From: Piliocolobus tephrosceles
Lineage: Eukaryota; Chordata; Mammalia; Primates; Cercopithecidae
Direction of reading: 5' to 3'
DNA length: 64,000 nt
NCBI RefSeq assembly: GCF_002776525.5
Contig: NC_045436.1
Span: 159,755,783 to 159,819,782, forward strand
Shown here: in pieces, positions 34,490 to 45,415 of the stretch
Numbering within the stretch: the stretch's first letter is position 1
How the letters are laid out: each line of letters opens with the position of its first letter
Notes under the pieces: generated by a model
Database searches by the model: none
The model's input: only the letters and a program-made list of their open reading frames with translations
What the model was told of the DNA's origin: nothing
Position numbers and translations under genes: made by a program

Positions 34490-35130
34490 TTCAAATGACA
34501 TGTGTACTTACATTTTTTGCATCTTCCAAGTGCAAACTTTTTTTTACTTCTGGGGATGATCTTCTCAAAAGGAAGATTTTGTTTGTTTGTTTGTTTTCAT
34601 TTGTTTGTTTTTGGTGAATTGCAATTTCAGTTAAATGTCATAGAGAAGTCCAGAAGATCATCTACTTTAGTCCTGAATCCTGGGAGAAAAATTGCCCTAT
34701 CCCTTACAGTGTGATAAAAGATGAATGAATTCTCTCACCTAGCTTGCTTTTGATATGAAGAACAAAATAATGTAGTCATGACTGAGGAATTTCTTTGCAC
34801 TTCATGGCTTGTTCTGATTCCAGGCATCCTATTCTGTGAGGCCAAAGGGACATCTGAGTGCCAAGATTAGTCTAGATCCAAAGCATGTGAAAGGCAACAA
34901 CAACACATCCTTGCCAAACAAAACCAAGGTAACAAATGACATACAGACATTTGGGGGAAACAATGGAAACCGTAGGGCCACTGTTTTTTCTTTCTTGTTC
35001 TATGTGTCGTGAATAGGTGAAGACTTGGTCTGTTTTCTCCTTCTGTTAGCTAACTAGAAAAGGCACTTATGGTAATGTTACCAGAAGAGGTCCCAATCCT
35101 AGACCCCAACAGAGGGTTCTTGAACAGATT
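34490..35130. other. Unassigned, no gene seen
   Basis: Contains a (GTTT)n stretch at about 34577-34613. Otherwise unrecognised. Confidence 0.4.
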
Positions 35131-35135
35131 TGGGG

Positions 35136-35453
35136 GCTGGATGCAGTGGCTTATGCCTGTAATCCCAGCACTTTGGGAGGCCAAGGTGGGTGGATAACTT
35201 CAGTCTAGGAGTTCGAGACCAGCCTGGCCAACATGACAAAACCCTGTCTCTACTAAAAATACAAACATTAGCCAGGAGTGGCAGTGGGTGCCTGTAATCC
35301 CAGCCACTTGGGAGACTAAGGCAGGGAGAATTGCTTGAACCTGGGAAGCGGAGGTTGCAATGAGCTGAGATCACGACACTGCACTCCAGCCTGGGCGACA
35401 GAGCAACAGTTCATCTCAAAAAAAAAAAAAAAAAGAAAGAAAGAAAGAAAGAA
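35136..35453 (+). mobile_element. AluS-type SINE, sense
   Basis: 'ggctggatgcagtggcttat' to an A tail that becomes (GAAA)n. An 8-bp match, atttgggg, flanks it at about 35129-35136 and 35453-35460. Confidence 0.9.
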
Positions 35454-35454
35454 T

Positions 35455-35795
35455 TTGGGGCGAGTCCATAGAATAAAGTGAAAGCACGTTTATTAAGAAA
35501 GCAAACAAATATTGGCCACGCCATAGGCAGAGCAGTGGTGTGGGCTGCTTGATTGAGTATTATTTCTTCATCATATACTAAACAAGGGGTAGATTATTCA
35601 TGAATTTTCTGGGAAAGAAGTGGGCAAGTCCTGGAACTGAGTGTTCATCTCCTTTTTAGACCATATAGGGTAACTTCCTGATGTTGCCATGGCATTTGTA
35701 AACTGTCATGACACTCGTGGGAGTGTCTTTTGCTTGCTAAGGCATTATAATTGGCATACAATAAGCAGTGAGGACGACCAGAGTTCATTTTTGTC
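35455..35795 (-). mobile_element. ERV LTR, antisense, truncated
   Basis: Reverse complement of the family at 15113: 'atagaataaagtgaaagcac', 'agaccatatagggtaact', 'tgccatggcatttgtaaact' and 'gaggacgaccagagttcatt'. Its 5' half is missing, and it abuts an Alu tail fragment at 35796. No viral coding region is present. Confidence 0.8.
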
Positions 35796-35852
35796 ACTGC
35801 ACTCCAGCCTGGGCAACAGATTAAGACCCTGTCTCAAAAAAAAAACAACAAC
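35796..35852 (+). mobile_element. Alu 3' tail fragment
   Basis: Only 'actgcactccagcctgggca' through 'gaccctgtctc' and an A/CAA-rich tail remain. It joins directly to the broken LTR. Confidence 0.85.
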
Positions 35853-35859
35853 AACAAAA

Positions 35860-36565
35860 AGAAAATTACTCTTTCCTGTTGCTCTTGCACAAAATTCAAC
35901 ATGCTTGATTTTAGACATAGATGTATATGGAAGAAGATGGAGAAAATGTTTACTCAGAAACATCTTCTTGGGGAGAACACTGGAATAAACAATTTGAGAA
36001 ATTGTTTTAGATGACAGGAGGCAAGAGATAAGATCTCAAAGTGCCTGGTTGAATAGCACAAGATGGTTCCAACGCTGACTTCTAAGCAGGGTGGATCTAA
36101 TTTTGTAAATTGGAGAAGAAATATTTTGATGTGGGGGAGCCAGGAGAGAGCTGCTTTGCTTTGCATAACAGAGAGGAAAGGGGTGTACTTCTGAAGGAGG
36201 TTCTGGGAAGGGGAGAGAGGGAACTATTGAAGGTGGGGCTCCTCCAAGGGAGAGTTCGGACACCTTAACTTTGGAAGAACAGAAACATCTGACGGGTTGT
36301 TTGAGCCGATGGCCCATTGATGTGATGGGTACCATATTACCCCTTTTTTGTTTCCCCTGCGAAGCTGCCCATAAAGTCTGTATTGCTTACAAACACATTT
36401 GTCTGATGTGGAACTCTAAAAAGAAGGATTTCTGTGTGCAAGTTGAAACAGGCAAAAGCAGAGAAAACACATGCAAATACCAATCTGAAGTTCAAGTGGA
36501 CTTCTGGGTTCCATTTACCTACATGCCCCTCCCAGTGGATGATAAAACTCCTGGGAGTAAGGATC
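35860..36565. other. Unassigned, no gene seen
   Basis: Start of an 8.6-kb interval (35.85-44.49 kb) without any Alu. No gene recognised. Confidence 0.4.
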
Positions 36566-36569
36566 TATG

Positions 36570-36665
36570 TTCACTTGTTTCAAAATTCACTGCACCTGGT
36601 ACAATGCCTGGCATGTAGCAGACACTCAGCATCTCTAGGATGGATACATGAATGAATGAATTAAT
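36570..36665 (+). repeat. L2 3' end, sense
   Basis: 'gtacaatgcctggcatgtag' and 'cagacactcagcatctct' followed by ATGAATGAATGAAT is the L2 terminus with its tail repeat. Confidence 0.7.
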
Positions 36666-37289
36666 CTCTGGGAGGAATCAATGAATTAATGGCATGACTT
36701 GCAGGGAAACATCTGCAACAAACATGGCTCTGGGCTGGCCTTGATAAATGAAGACACCAAGAGAAATTTTACCCCAAAATATGGCACCCTGGTATGATGA
36801 ATATTTCAAATTCAAGGCCATTGGAGACCAGCGGATGCTGGAAGAGGCTTTTCCCTTAGCTGCATGAAGACTTGACCCACCAATTGGAACAATTGCTTCC
36901 TGTCCCATCCCTGAAATCTCATTGTCTATCACAGAAACAAAGACTGAGTAATGTAACCACAACTTGTTAGACCTTTTTATAAGATAATATCTGTCTCTCA
37001 GGTTTGCTCAGATTCCAAAGAGAATAGTTTACAATTGAATTTCAGTCTCCTGGGTCCATTCATTCTCCCTAATAATCATTTACTGCTCCTCAAAAGAATT
37101 ATCAACATTTCGCATCTCCCCTCTTCACTATGGAGAAAGTTATATAAGCATCTGGACCACATGGAGATACTGAGTAATATTCTCTGGCAATTCCCTCATG
37201 CTATGCACATAAAATAAATTTTGTATGTCTTTTCTCCTATTAATCTGCCTTTTTTGTCAGTTGATTTTCAGCAGACCTCAGAAGAGTGA

Positions 37290-37999
37290 AAGGGAAGTTT
37301 CCCCTTGGTCCCTACGCTTGCTTTGGCCAATGGGACATTAGCAAACAGGCTTGAAAAGTATCTTGAGACTCACTCCCTCAGAACCTGGTGACTACAACAT
37401 GAACAAGCTTGAGATGGCCTGCCTGATGATGGGAGACACAGATACCAGCCAAGCCATCCGTGTCACCCCAGCTGATGTCAAGCCAATAACCAGACATCTG
37501 CAGGAGGCCCTCCTAGACCATCTAGCTCCAGGTGAGTCCATCCAGACCAGAACTGCCCAGCCATCCCACAGTATTGTGTGAAAGAATAAATGTCTGTGCT
37601 TGTAGCCACTGATATGGCTCAAATCTCACCTTGAATTCCCACGTGTTGTGGGAGGCACCTGGTGAGAGGTCATTGGATCATGGGGGCAGGTCTTTCCTGT
37701 GCTGTTCTCATGATAGCAAATAAGTCTCATGAGAGCTGATGGTTATTATGAGGGGGAGTTTTCCTGTACAAGCTCTCTTTGCCTGCTGCCATCCATGTAA
37801 GACATGACTTGTTCTTCCTTGCCTTCCACCATGATTGTGAGGCTTCCCCAGTGACGTGGAAGTGTAAGTCCAATTAAACCTCTTTCTTTTGTAAAGTGCC
37901 CAGTCTTGGGTATGTCTTTATCAGCAGCATGAAAATGGACTAATACAGCCTCTAGGTTTTGGGGTGATTTGTTATCCAGTAGAAACTGACTACACCATG
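37290..37999 (+). repeat. Old LTR-like repeat split by a THE1 LTR
   Basis: 'cttgctttggccaatgggac' and 'attagcaaacaggcttgaaa' at the left. 'gaataaatgtctgtgcttgt' runs into the THE1 LTR, and 'ggttttggggtgatttgtta' continues it on the right. It is a clearer copy of the family at 20960-21425. Confidence 0.65.
37610..37947 (+). mobile_element. THE1-type solo LTR, nested
   Basis: Starts 'tgatatggctcaaatctc' (part of the usual first 40 bases is deleted) and ends 'gaaaatggactaataca'. 'ggatcatgggggcaggtc' and 'ccaccatgattgtgaggc' are internal landmarks. The flanks gccac and gcctc are a decayed 5-bp duplication. Confidence 0.88.
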
Positions 38000-38125
38000 A
38001 TCCCATTTTATTGGTTAAGAAACGAAGGCTTAGAGAAGTGGAGACAATTGCTTTGAGTCATGCCTATTTAAATAATGGATCTGTCTCATGCCAGCCTCTA
38101 GTCCCTTACTAGTGTAGCCCTGTGC
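37999..38125 (-). repeat. MIR-like fragment, antisense
   Basis: 'cattttattggttaagaaac' and 'aggcttagagaagtggaga' with 'gccagcctctagtccctt' follow the antisense MIR order. Confidence 0.5.
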
Positions 38126-38272
38126 CCTCTCTTCATAGAAAGAACTAGTGTCAAGATCAAGGTAAGAGCTTGTTCACTTGCACTGGGGGACCTACAATTA
38201 GAACAGGCCGGACAGCAGTGCTGTCTGGAGACTAAAGTGCTGGGTAGGAACCTAAAATTCCTGACTCCAAGT

Positions 38273-38440
38273 GGCTCTCAAACCCAGCTGCACATTAGCA
38301 GCATTGGGTTTTTTTTAAAAAAATCCCAATGGCCAAGTCACACTCCAAACCAAATAAATCAGAATCTCTAAGGGTTAGACTCAGTATTTTTAAAACTCCC
38401 CTGTTAATTTTAACAAGCAGCCAAGCTTGAGAATTAGCAT
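38273..38440 (+). mobile_element. MER5A-type hAT fossil
   Basis: 'agtggctctcaaacccagct', 'gcacattagcagcattgg', 'aaatcagaatctctaaggg' and 'caagcttgagaattag' match the MER5A order between CAGTGGTTCTCAA-type ends. Confidence 0.75.
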
Positions 38441-38839
38441 CTTAGATACTTCTAAATAGAGAAGTTGGTTGGGGTTGGAGAAACTAGAGCTATTAAACTA
38501 GAAAAGTCCCCTACGGGATAGGCATAGTGACTGTCTCCAAGGATAAGAGGGAGGGGCCTCCCAAGGAAGAGGGACCAGGAATAACAGCATCATTGATTCG
38601 ATGAATATATATTATGTGCTCAGCTCTGCATTATTATGTCCTCCCTCAAGGATAGAAGAAGTGACAATTATGTAGATGCAGAATCACAGTCACACTGTGA
38701 TTAACATTATGGTTATATGTTCCACGTAATAGTAGTAGCATGGACAAGGCAGAGATTGCTCTTTCCAGCTGGGGCTGAGAAAAGGAGGCACTGGTGATCT
38801 TGGAGGAATGAGGAGAACTCTGTGTTCATTCATATGGAG

Positions 38840-38870
38840 TGACTAGGATACACTCCAAGTATCCTAGTCA
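38840..38870. other. 12-bp perfect inverted repeat with 7-base loop
   Basis: TGACTAGGATAC (38840-38851) and GTATCCTAGTCA (38859-38870) are exact reverse complements around ACTCCAA. The right arm merges with the start of the old repeat at 38865. Confidence 0.9.
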
Positions 38871-39235
38871 GCTCAACCTGCTATATCAGAATACCATAGA
38901 CTGTGTGGCTTAAACAACAAACATTCGTTCCTCAGAATTCTGGAGGCTGGGAAGTCCAAGATCAAGGTGCCGGCTGATTCAATGTTCTGGTAAGGACTCT
39001 CTTTCTGGCTTGCAGATAGTTACCTTCTTGCTGTGTCCTCACATGTCAGAGAGAAAATGTCTCCTTCTTTTCTTATAAGGGTACTAATTTCAGAACAGGG
39101 GTTCCACTCTTGTGACTTCATCTAAGCCTAATTCCCTTGCAAAGACCCCAACTTTTAGCATCATCACAGTCACTGGGGATTAGAGCTTCAATATATGACT
39201 TTGGGGGATGCACATTCATTGCATAGCAACAGCAG
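38865..39235 (+). repeat. Old medium-copy repeat
   Basis: 'agaataccatagactgtgtg', 'cagaattctggaggctggga', 'tagttaccttcttgctgtg', and 'attagagcttcaatatatga' near the end. The same family is at 61065-61975. I recognise the text but cannot assign a name. Confidence 0.6.
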
Positions 39236-39559
39236 GCAGGTTGTGGCCTGGCACTGGTGGGTGAAGCAGAGAGGTTGGTCAACCCAGGAAGCTGGGAGGT
39301 TGCAAAGGAGAATCTAACACTGAGAAGAGGAGGGTGAAGTGGATAGAGGGAAATAACGACCCCCACAGCTCCTTTGTATCTCTCAAGATGTTGGGTACCT
39401 GAGTTTGGAGAGGAGTTGGGCCTGCTGGTGGGGGCTAAGTGGCTGCAGCTATGAGGGCAGGGAATCAGCTGGTCTTTTTAATGAGTGTGCTATTTGGACC
39501 TCTGTACAAGAATTGCAAGCCCTGATCTCACAGCAGTAGCTGCTGAGCCTTCTAGCACT

Positions 39560-39722
39560 TTCTTTTTCCAAGTGTAGTCATGGACTGGAAGTATTAACCT
39601 CAACTGTGGCTTTCCTAGAAGGGCAGAATCTTGGGCTCGCCCAAAATTACTCAATCAGAATCTGCACTTCAACAGGAGCCCCGGATAAATCTAGGCACAT
39701 GAACGTTTGAGAAGCACTGCTT
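39560..39722 (+). mobile_element. hAT fossil of MER5/MER20 type
   Basis: 'aagtgtagtcatggactgg' to 'acgtttgagaagcactgct' with 'actcaatcagaatctgcact' inside. The end matches the reverse complement of the CAGTGNTTCTCAAA terminus. Confidence 0.6.
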
Positions 39723-39724
39723 GA

Positions 39725-41915
39725 GTACCCTCTACCCACCGGTGGGATGACTATGTATCAAGCCAGTACATGTTCTAGAACCCAGAGTGCCCTCTGTGTA
39801 TTGAGCCAAGCCAGCCCTGGTTTGGGGGGGAGCAGCCAGCAGAAATTGTCAGCCAGACCACATCAGGGGCATGTTAGAGGATACAAAAATGTATGGAGCA
39901 GGACTGAAGGTCAAGGGCAGGGAGTCGGCAGCAGGTGTTCCCTTGAGGTCAAGGGTGCTTTGAGGTGGTCAAGAATGGAGTTCCTGACTCCTCCTCTGTT
40001 CCATCCTTGAACCCTTTTACTAAATAATGTTTGCAATCCATGCATGTTGGCAAAACTGCTAGCTACAGCTTTGCCTCCTGACACCTTTTCTTCCCTTCAT
40101 TTGTGAGAGGCAAGGATTTACGGATTCAAAGAGGGTTGTGGCTACCAGACCTTTGATCTTCTGGGTCTCAAGTGGTCAAAGAATCTTGGAAGGCTCAAGT
40201 TGACCCACACACAAGCTCCTGGGCACCTCCGGGAAAGGCAGATGGGTCCGTCATGCATGCTGGTCATCCCGTCTGCTAATGACTTCCCTCCTTCCTAATG
40301 GTCTTCTCTTTGCCTCTTTGCCTGAGAATCCACAGCAAGTTACATTCCTGACTGGAGATGTCAGGGGGACCTCATGTGAACTGCCAGCACTGAATCGTTT
40401 CTGAGGTTGGAAGAAATAGTTGGGAAGCTGCCCTCACCTTCCAGCTTGGAACTGGGCTGAGTGCAGTCCTATGGCTCACTCCACAGGCCACCCGCTTGGC
40501 TGGGACATGGCTTTGGCAAGCCTCGCTCCTGGCAGGCTGGACTCATGAGAACCCTGGCATTTCGAAGCGTGTGTCAGGGCATGTGGAAGGATAATGCGGT
40601 GTGGTCACAGGACAAGCCAAGACCAGGGAGATGGCCCTGCATGATGGAAGGGAAGTTTACCCAAGGGGGTTGGGAGTCACAATTTCTGAACCCTGAAATC
40701 ATCCATGTGAGGCATTGGGGAGTGCCAATTCTGAGGATGATGGGGGGGCTGTGGGGCCTACGTCGACCCCCCAAAGCTAATGACAAGCATTTGGCTCAGT
40801 GAGATGAGCCGATTGATGATTCAGCCAACATCTCCTCCTCCAGGAAGATTTCTTGGGTTACCCCATTAGCTTTTCTGATGTTAACTGCCACTAAGACTCC
40901 CACCTCAGGAAGGGATGATCTCTGCTGAGTTACTTCTGCCACTAAATTCTTCCCATGAGATCCTGCCAAAAATTATGGAAACTGAAGCTGAAACAAGAGA
41001 GGGCTTTTCACCTACTGCTTGAGCGGAGAGTTCCCACCTCCCTGGCAGAATGCCATGTGACACAGAACCATTGAACCCGTGTCCCAAAAATGGTATCAGA
41101 GGCCATGAACCTCCCTCAGAATGACACTTTCCCAGCTTCTTGTCCCCTCATAGTACAGATCCAGGTGCCCGTCGGTCCCTAAGAGGGGAGGAAAGCTTCC
41201 CTCTGCCCAAACTAAGACCCTGTTCTTTTCTTGACCCATGGGAGTATTCATGGCCTGTCGGAGAAACCCATTTGGCAAGTGATTCACTGGCCCATTGATT
41301 CATTGATCCACTGATCTATTGCTTGCATGCAAAGCCCCATTCCACTTGCTGGGCTTGTCCCCCTGCCTCCTATAAGACACAGCTAATGCATTTCTAAAGC
41401 CTGGGTTTGCTGGTCTTAAATGACATCATCTGGTGGTCACGCCATCCTGGCCCAGGTTAGGTCCTGGTCATAGTCTTTCCTCTGACATTAGGAGTGAAAA
41501 GTCCAGGCTCTCCGTCCCTCTGCTACGGATGTCCCCTCAATCTCCTGTGGACAAAGAAAGGTCAAGGGCACACATACTTCCAAGAAACAAACAATGATTT
41601 CCAGTTGTGGTGCTGTGTAAATACAGATTGAGGAAGGAAAACGTTCTCTAACTCAGCAAGGAGATAGTGCTGGGAGCACTCCCAATTTGCATAATAGATA
41701 GAGCATTTAACTTATCAGTCTGTGTTTCAGTTGCTTCATGCTGTTGGGCTCCTCCTCCCCAGTGGTGGGTAAGCACTTGCATTAGGACTAAGAGGTCTTC
41801 CCAAGTGCTCCCTTCAAAAGCAAAGGACAGTGTGCCTCACCGACATAGAGTTCCCTGGATTGAAAACTTCCTACAAGCTGGCAGATTTTCCAGCTTCAAT
41901 AATTTAACACCTACT
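39725..41915. other. Unassigned, no gene seen
   Basis: About 2.2 kb without recognised repeat or gene. As the longest apparently repeat-free stretch in the window it is a reasonable place to look for conserved non-coding sequence, but nothing in it identifies a function. Confidence 0.4.
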
Positions 41916-41924
41916 AGTACTTGT

Positions 41925-42155
41925 TACAAATATGTATTCTGTGCCAGGCATAGAGCTGAGTGCTTTACATATGGGACCTTGTTTAATTCTCACACTAATC
42001 CTGGAAAGTGGCTTATATTTTTACTTCTATTTAAAAGAGGAGGAAGCGAAGGTTCAGAGAGGTTATATTGTTCAAAGTCCCACGATAAGTGAGTGAACCA
42101 GGACTCAAACCCTTGTCAGACTCCAAGCCCATGCTCTTAGCCATCACACCATATG
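41925..42155 (-). repeat. MIR SINE, antisense, nearly complete
   Basis: 'attctgtgccaggcatagag', 'cttgtttaattctcacacta', 'gaaggttcagagaggttata' and 'catgctcttagccatcac' follow the antisense MIR from end to start. Confidence 0.85.
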
Positions 42156-42344
42156 ACCTCCAAAATGGAACCCCATCACCAAGTGCAGGAGATGGGATTT
42201 CCAAGTCCCTACACATTTAAAATATCCTGTGGCTTTTTCTCATAAAAATACTTGAGCTTGTCGGATGAGTATCTTGGTTTGAGGTTCGACAATATATTCA
42301 CCCAAGTTGTTTTCCAAACTTGCTTCAGCAATGCCTTACCTCAC

Positions 42345-42500
42345 GGGGCTTTTAAAAGCACACATCCAAGCATCTTACCCCAAACCTATTAAAAGTCAGA
42401 CTCTTCAGGTGATAATGCAGGGAATCTGTATTTCTAAAACAAATTCCCAGGGTGATGCCTCTGCCACCAATGATCTACCATGTGCGAGCAACTATTTCCA
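42345..42500 (+). mobile_element. Probable MER5-like hAT fragment
   Basis: 'ggggcttttaaaagcacaca' and 'gggaatctgtatttctaaaa' then 'attcccagggtgatgcct' resemble the MER5-type interior; ends not clear. Confidence 0.45.
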
Positions 42501-42514
42501 TGCTTGATGCTGAG

Positions 42515-43010
42515 ATGGAGTGAGGGGAATAAACCATGCTTAAGAAATGGTCCTTAAATTCAAGAAACACATATTTCAGTAAGGGGCAAGATAGATTTGA
42601 ATACCAAAGTGTGCAACAGCTAAATAACAAGCTGTATGGTCCTAACTGTAGAGCAATTCAGAAAAGGTGCAAATCATGAACTAGAAAAATCAGAGAAGGC
42701 TGCACGGAACAGGAGGGACTTGAAGTGGGCTGTGTAAGATTTGGAGGCGGGAGAAAGAAGACAGAAGGGTATTCCAGACAGGAAGAGCACAAACAGCAAA
42801 AGCCTTGAGGGGAGAATGAGCTGGATTTTTTTTATGAAGCAGGGAGAGGGTCAGCCCACCAATCTGGGGGATGGAGAGAGAATGTGCGGGAAGGAAGTTA
42901 GCTTAAGCAGGGCAGGTTCTGGCACGAGGTTGGTTTAGATGTGGGTAACACTAGGGAGCCATTGTGGGCTCTAGAGCAAGTACTCACATGATAAAAGGGT
43001 AATTAAGTTA
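42515..43010 (-). repeat. L2 3' region, antisense
   Basis: 'gaaggctgcacggaacagga', 'gggtattccagacaggaaga', 'gcacaaacagcaaaagcctt' and 'ctagggagccattgtgggct' match antisense L2 ('gcattccaggcagagg... gcaaaggcc', 'gggaagccattga'). Confidence 0.7.
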
Positions 43011-43014
43011 AGGT

Positions 43015-44160
43015 AGAGCCTGAGATGGCGACAGGAGAATTAGCCAGATCCCTGCTCTCCGGCTCCTTGAACACAGATGAGAGACTGCACCAGAGAACAC
43101 CCAGGGGTGTCCTAAATCTGGGGGCCCCCTGAGGCCTTGGGGGAGGGATCCTTTCTCAACCGAGCACCTGATTCTGCAAAGGCTATCTTCAAGTGAGGTG
43201 TTGATCTGAGAAGGAGGCATTTGGAGAATGAGGTTGTGAGGTTGTGCACACCTGTTTCCTAAATGGAGCAGTGAGTGAGGGAAGGAGACAGCATACACAC
43301 ACACACACACAAACACACACACCCCCCAGAGTGGGAGGCTCAGACTGAGCCAGAGAGCAGTGGAAATTCTGCATGAGCTATCGTAAGCAATTTGATGTGC
43401 CTCTAAATTATTTTGACACCAAAGCACGATAGACCATATGGAGAGAAAAAAGTGTGCAAAAAGAAAGGTTGAAAAACAATTTTTTACAAAATAAAGAAAC
43501 AAGGGCTGATACAGAAAGAAGCCAAGAGTCTGGCCTGATGGCCCTGATACATAGCAGAGTTTAGTCAAGTCTTTCTGTAAAAAAGTGAGACATTTTGAGG
43601 AACCAGCTTCACTGGGTTGCAATAATTGTATGTGCCAAATAAATGGTCCTAATAATAAGAGGGAGAGTTAATTGGTCAAGACTCTTGGTTTGAGGGAACT
43701 CAAGTTCAGAGCACTTTAAGACAAAGGGAAAGGAGGTGGCTCAAGTAGTAGAGTAGTCTGGCTTCAGGCACAGCTCAATCCAGGGCACTCTTGTGATATA
43801 ATCAGGATATTCTCTGCCCATCTCTTAGTTTTGCTTTCCTCGGTGTGCCCTCACTTCTTGACACTTTTTCCTTGTTGCAGAAAACCTGATGCTCATTGGC
43901 TCCAGCCATGGTCCTGCAGAAGGAGAGAAAGCCTCCTTTGCCCAGAGTCCATTTTGTTCCTTTGCCCACTATTGGACCCATCACTGTGTCCAGGTGAATG
44001 GCGTACTTGGGTTGGCCAGCCTGAGTTTTACGGCTCCTCAGATGATGGAAAGACAGTTCCCCTTGATTGACAGTCCATCAGATTTCCAAAGCGTTGGGAG
44101 GAAGAAAAGTCTCCAAGAGGAGAAAATGTGGCACAGAAAAGAGAATTAGATATTGGTGAT
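43015..44160. other. Unassigned, with (CA)n at 43292-43322
   Basis: An impure CA microsatellite followed by a C-run lies at about 43292-43328. Its reverse reading gives a repetitive Val-Cys stretch in a 204-codon minus frame, which is an artefact. No gene recognised. Confidence 0.5.
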
Positions 44161-44164
44161 GGTG

Positions 44165-44345
44165 CTACAGGAGTTCAGTGTCCAGAGAAATGCCCTCTAA
44201 GGAGAATAGTCATGGAAGGCTTCCCCAGGGAAGTGTGATATGAGTTGAGCCTCAAAGGGGAAACAGAACTTGGGCCTTGGGAGGAGACAATGTGGTGTTA
44301 CAGCAAAAGGCATGGCTTGGGCAAAGACACAGAAGGAGTCCTTGC
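44165..44345 (-). repeat. L2 3' region, antisense
   Basis: 'tcatggaaggcttccccagg', 'tatgagttgagcctcaaagg' and 'ggcatggcttgggcaaagac' match antisense L2. Confidence 0.65.
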
Positions 44346-44488
44346 TCCTGAAAGATTTCCATCAATCTCTGGGTATATTCAAATGTCAATTTCCTCTCAC
44401 TGTCTCATTTTGTGCTTAACTAGCGGTGGTATTGAGGCTGAAGAGAGCAGCATTGAAGGTTCTGTCTGTACTTAAAAGGCAAGATCAG

Positions 44489-44893
44489 TTGGGCATGGTG
44501 GCTCATGCCTGTAAGCCCAGAACTTTGGAAAGCTGAGGTGGGAAGATCACTTGAGATCAGAGTTTGAGACCAGCCTGGGCAACATTAACTATGTTAATCC
44601 CATCTCTACAAATACATATATGTGTGTGTATATATATATACATATATATTAATACACACATACATATACATACACACCCCTGCACACATACACACACACA
44701 TACATATATATTTATTTTATATATATATTTAAATTAGCTAGATATAGTGGATCTTACCTAGTCCCAGCTACTCAGGAGGCTGAGGTTGGAGGATCTCTTG
44801 AGCCCAGGAATTGGAGACTGCAGTGAGCTATGATCATGCCACTGTGGTCTAGCTTGGGTGACAGACCAAGACCTTGTCTCAAAAAAAGAAAAT
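44489..44893 (+). mobile_element. AluJ-type SINE with expanded central linker
   Basis: 'agttgggcatggtggctcat' to 'gaccttgtctcaaaaaaa'. The A-rich linker between the arms, normally about 20 bases, is replaced by about 120 bases of TA/CA repeats at 44610-44730. Confidence 0.9.
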
Positions 44894-45261
44894 AAGACAG
44901 GATCACTTCTTTCTCTTAGGTCACGAAATAAAAGGGAACCAGTCCCATAAAATTCTGGGCAAAATGAGAGGCTGTCCTCATTTCCCAATGCACAGAAGAC
45001 CCTACACTCCTGGAAACCAATAACCATGTTGGGCACAGTCAAGTTCAATGTGAGCACTTCCCTTCAAGGGTCCTGCATCAGTGCCTTGGATGGTAGTCAC
45101 ATTTGTCCTCTAAGTGATCCCATCAATCTCAACCAAAAGCTACTTCCCTCATTTCCCACTCACTCAGCTCGGGCTTGGTGAAGAGTCTCTATACCCAGCT
45201 GTGGGGGTTCTGGGTAGTCTTGCAAAAGGAGAGGCTGATCCAGGCTTGTTGGTCCTGGCTT

Positions 45262-45415
45262 ACATGCACTCACTCATTCACTGATTACTTATTGTGACTT
45301 TATCACATGTAAGGCACAGTGCTAAGCCTAGGTGCTGAAAAGACAATTCAACATTGTCTTTGCCCTTAATGAGCTGTTTACTGGGGAGATAGATGTGTAG
45401 TAGATAAAAAACACG
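45262..45415 (-). repeat. L2 3' end, antisense
   Basis: 'cactcactcattcactgatt', 'taaggcacagtgctaagcct' and 'ctttgcccttaatgagctgt' are antisense L2. Confidence 0.75.

Noticed and set aside
43008..43622. 204-codon open frame, -
   Set aside because: Its middle is a Val-Cys repeat produced by the CA microsatellite, and the rest has no known domain.
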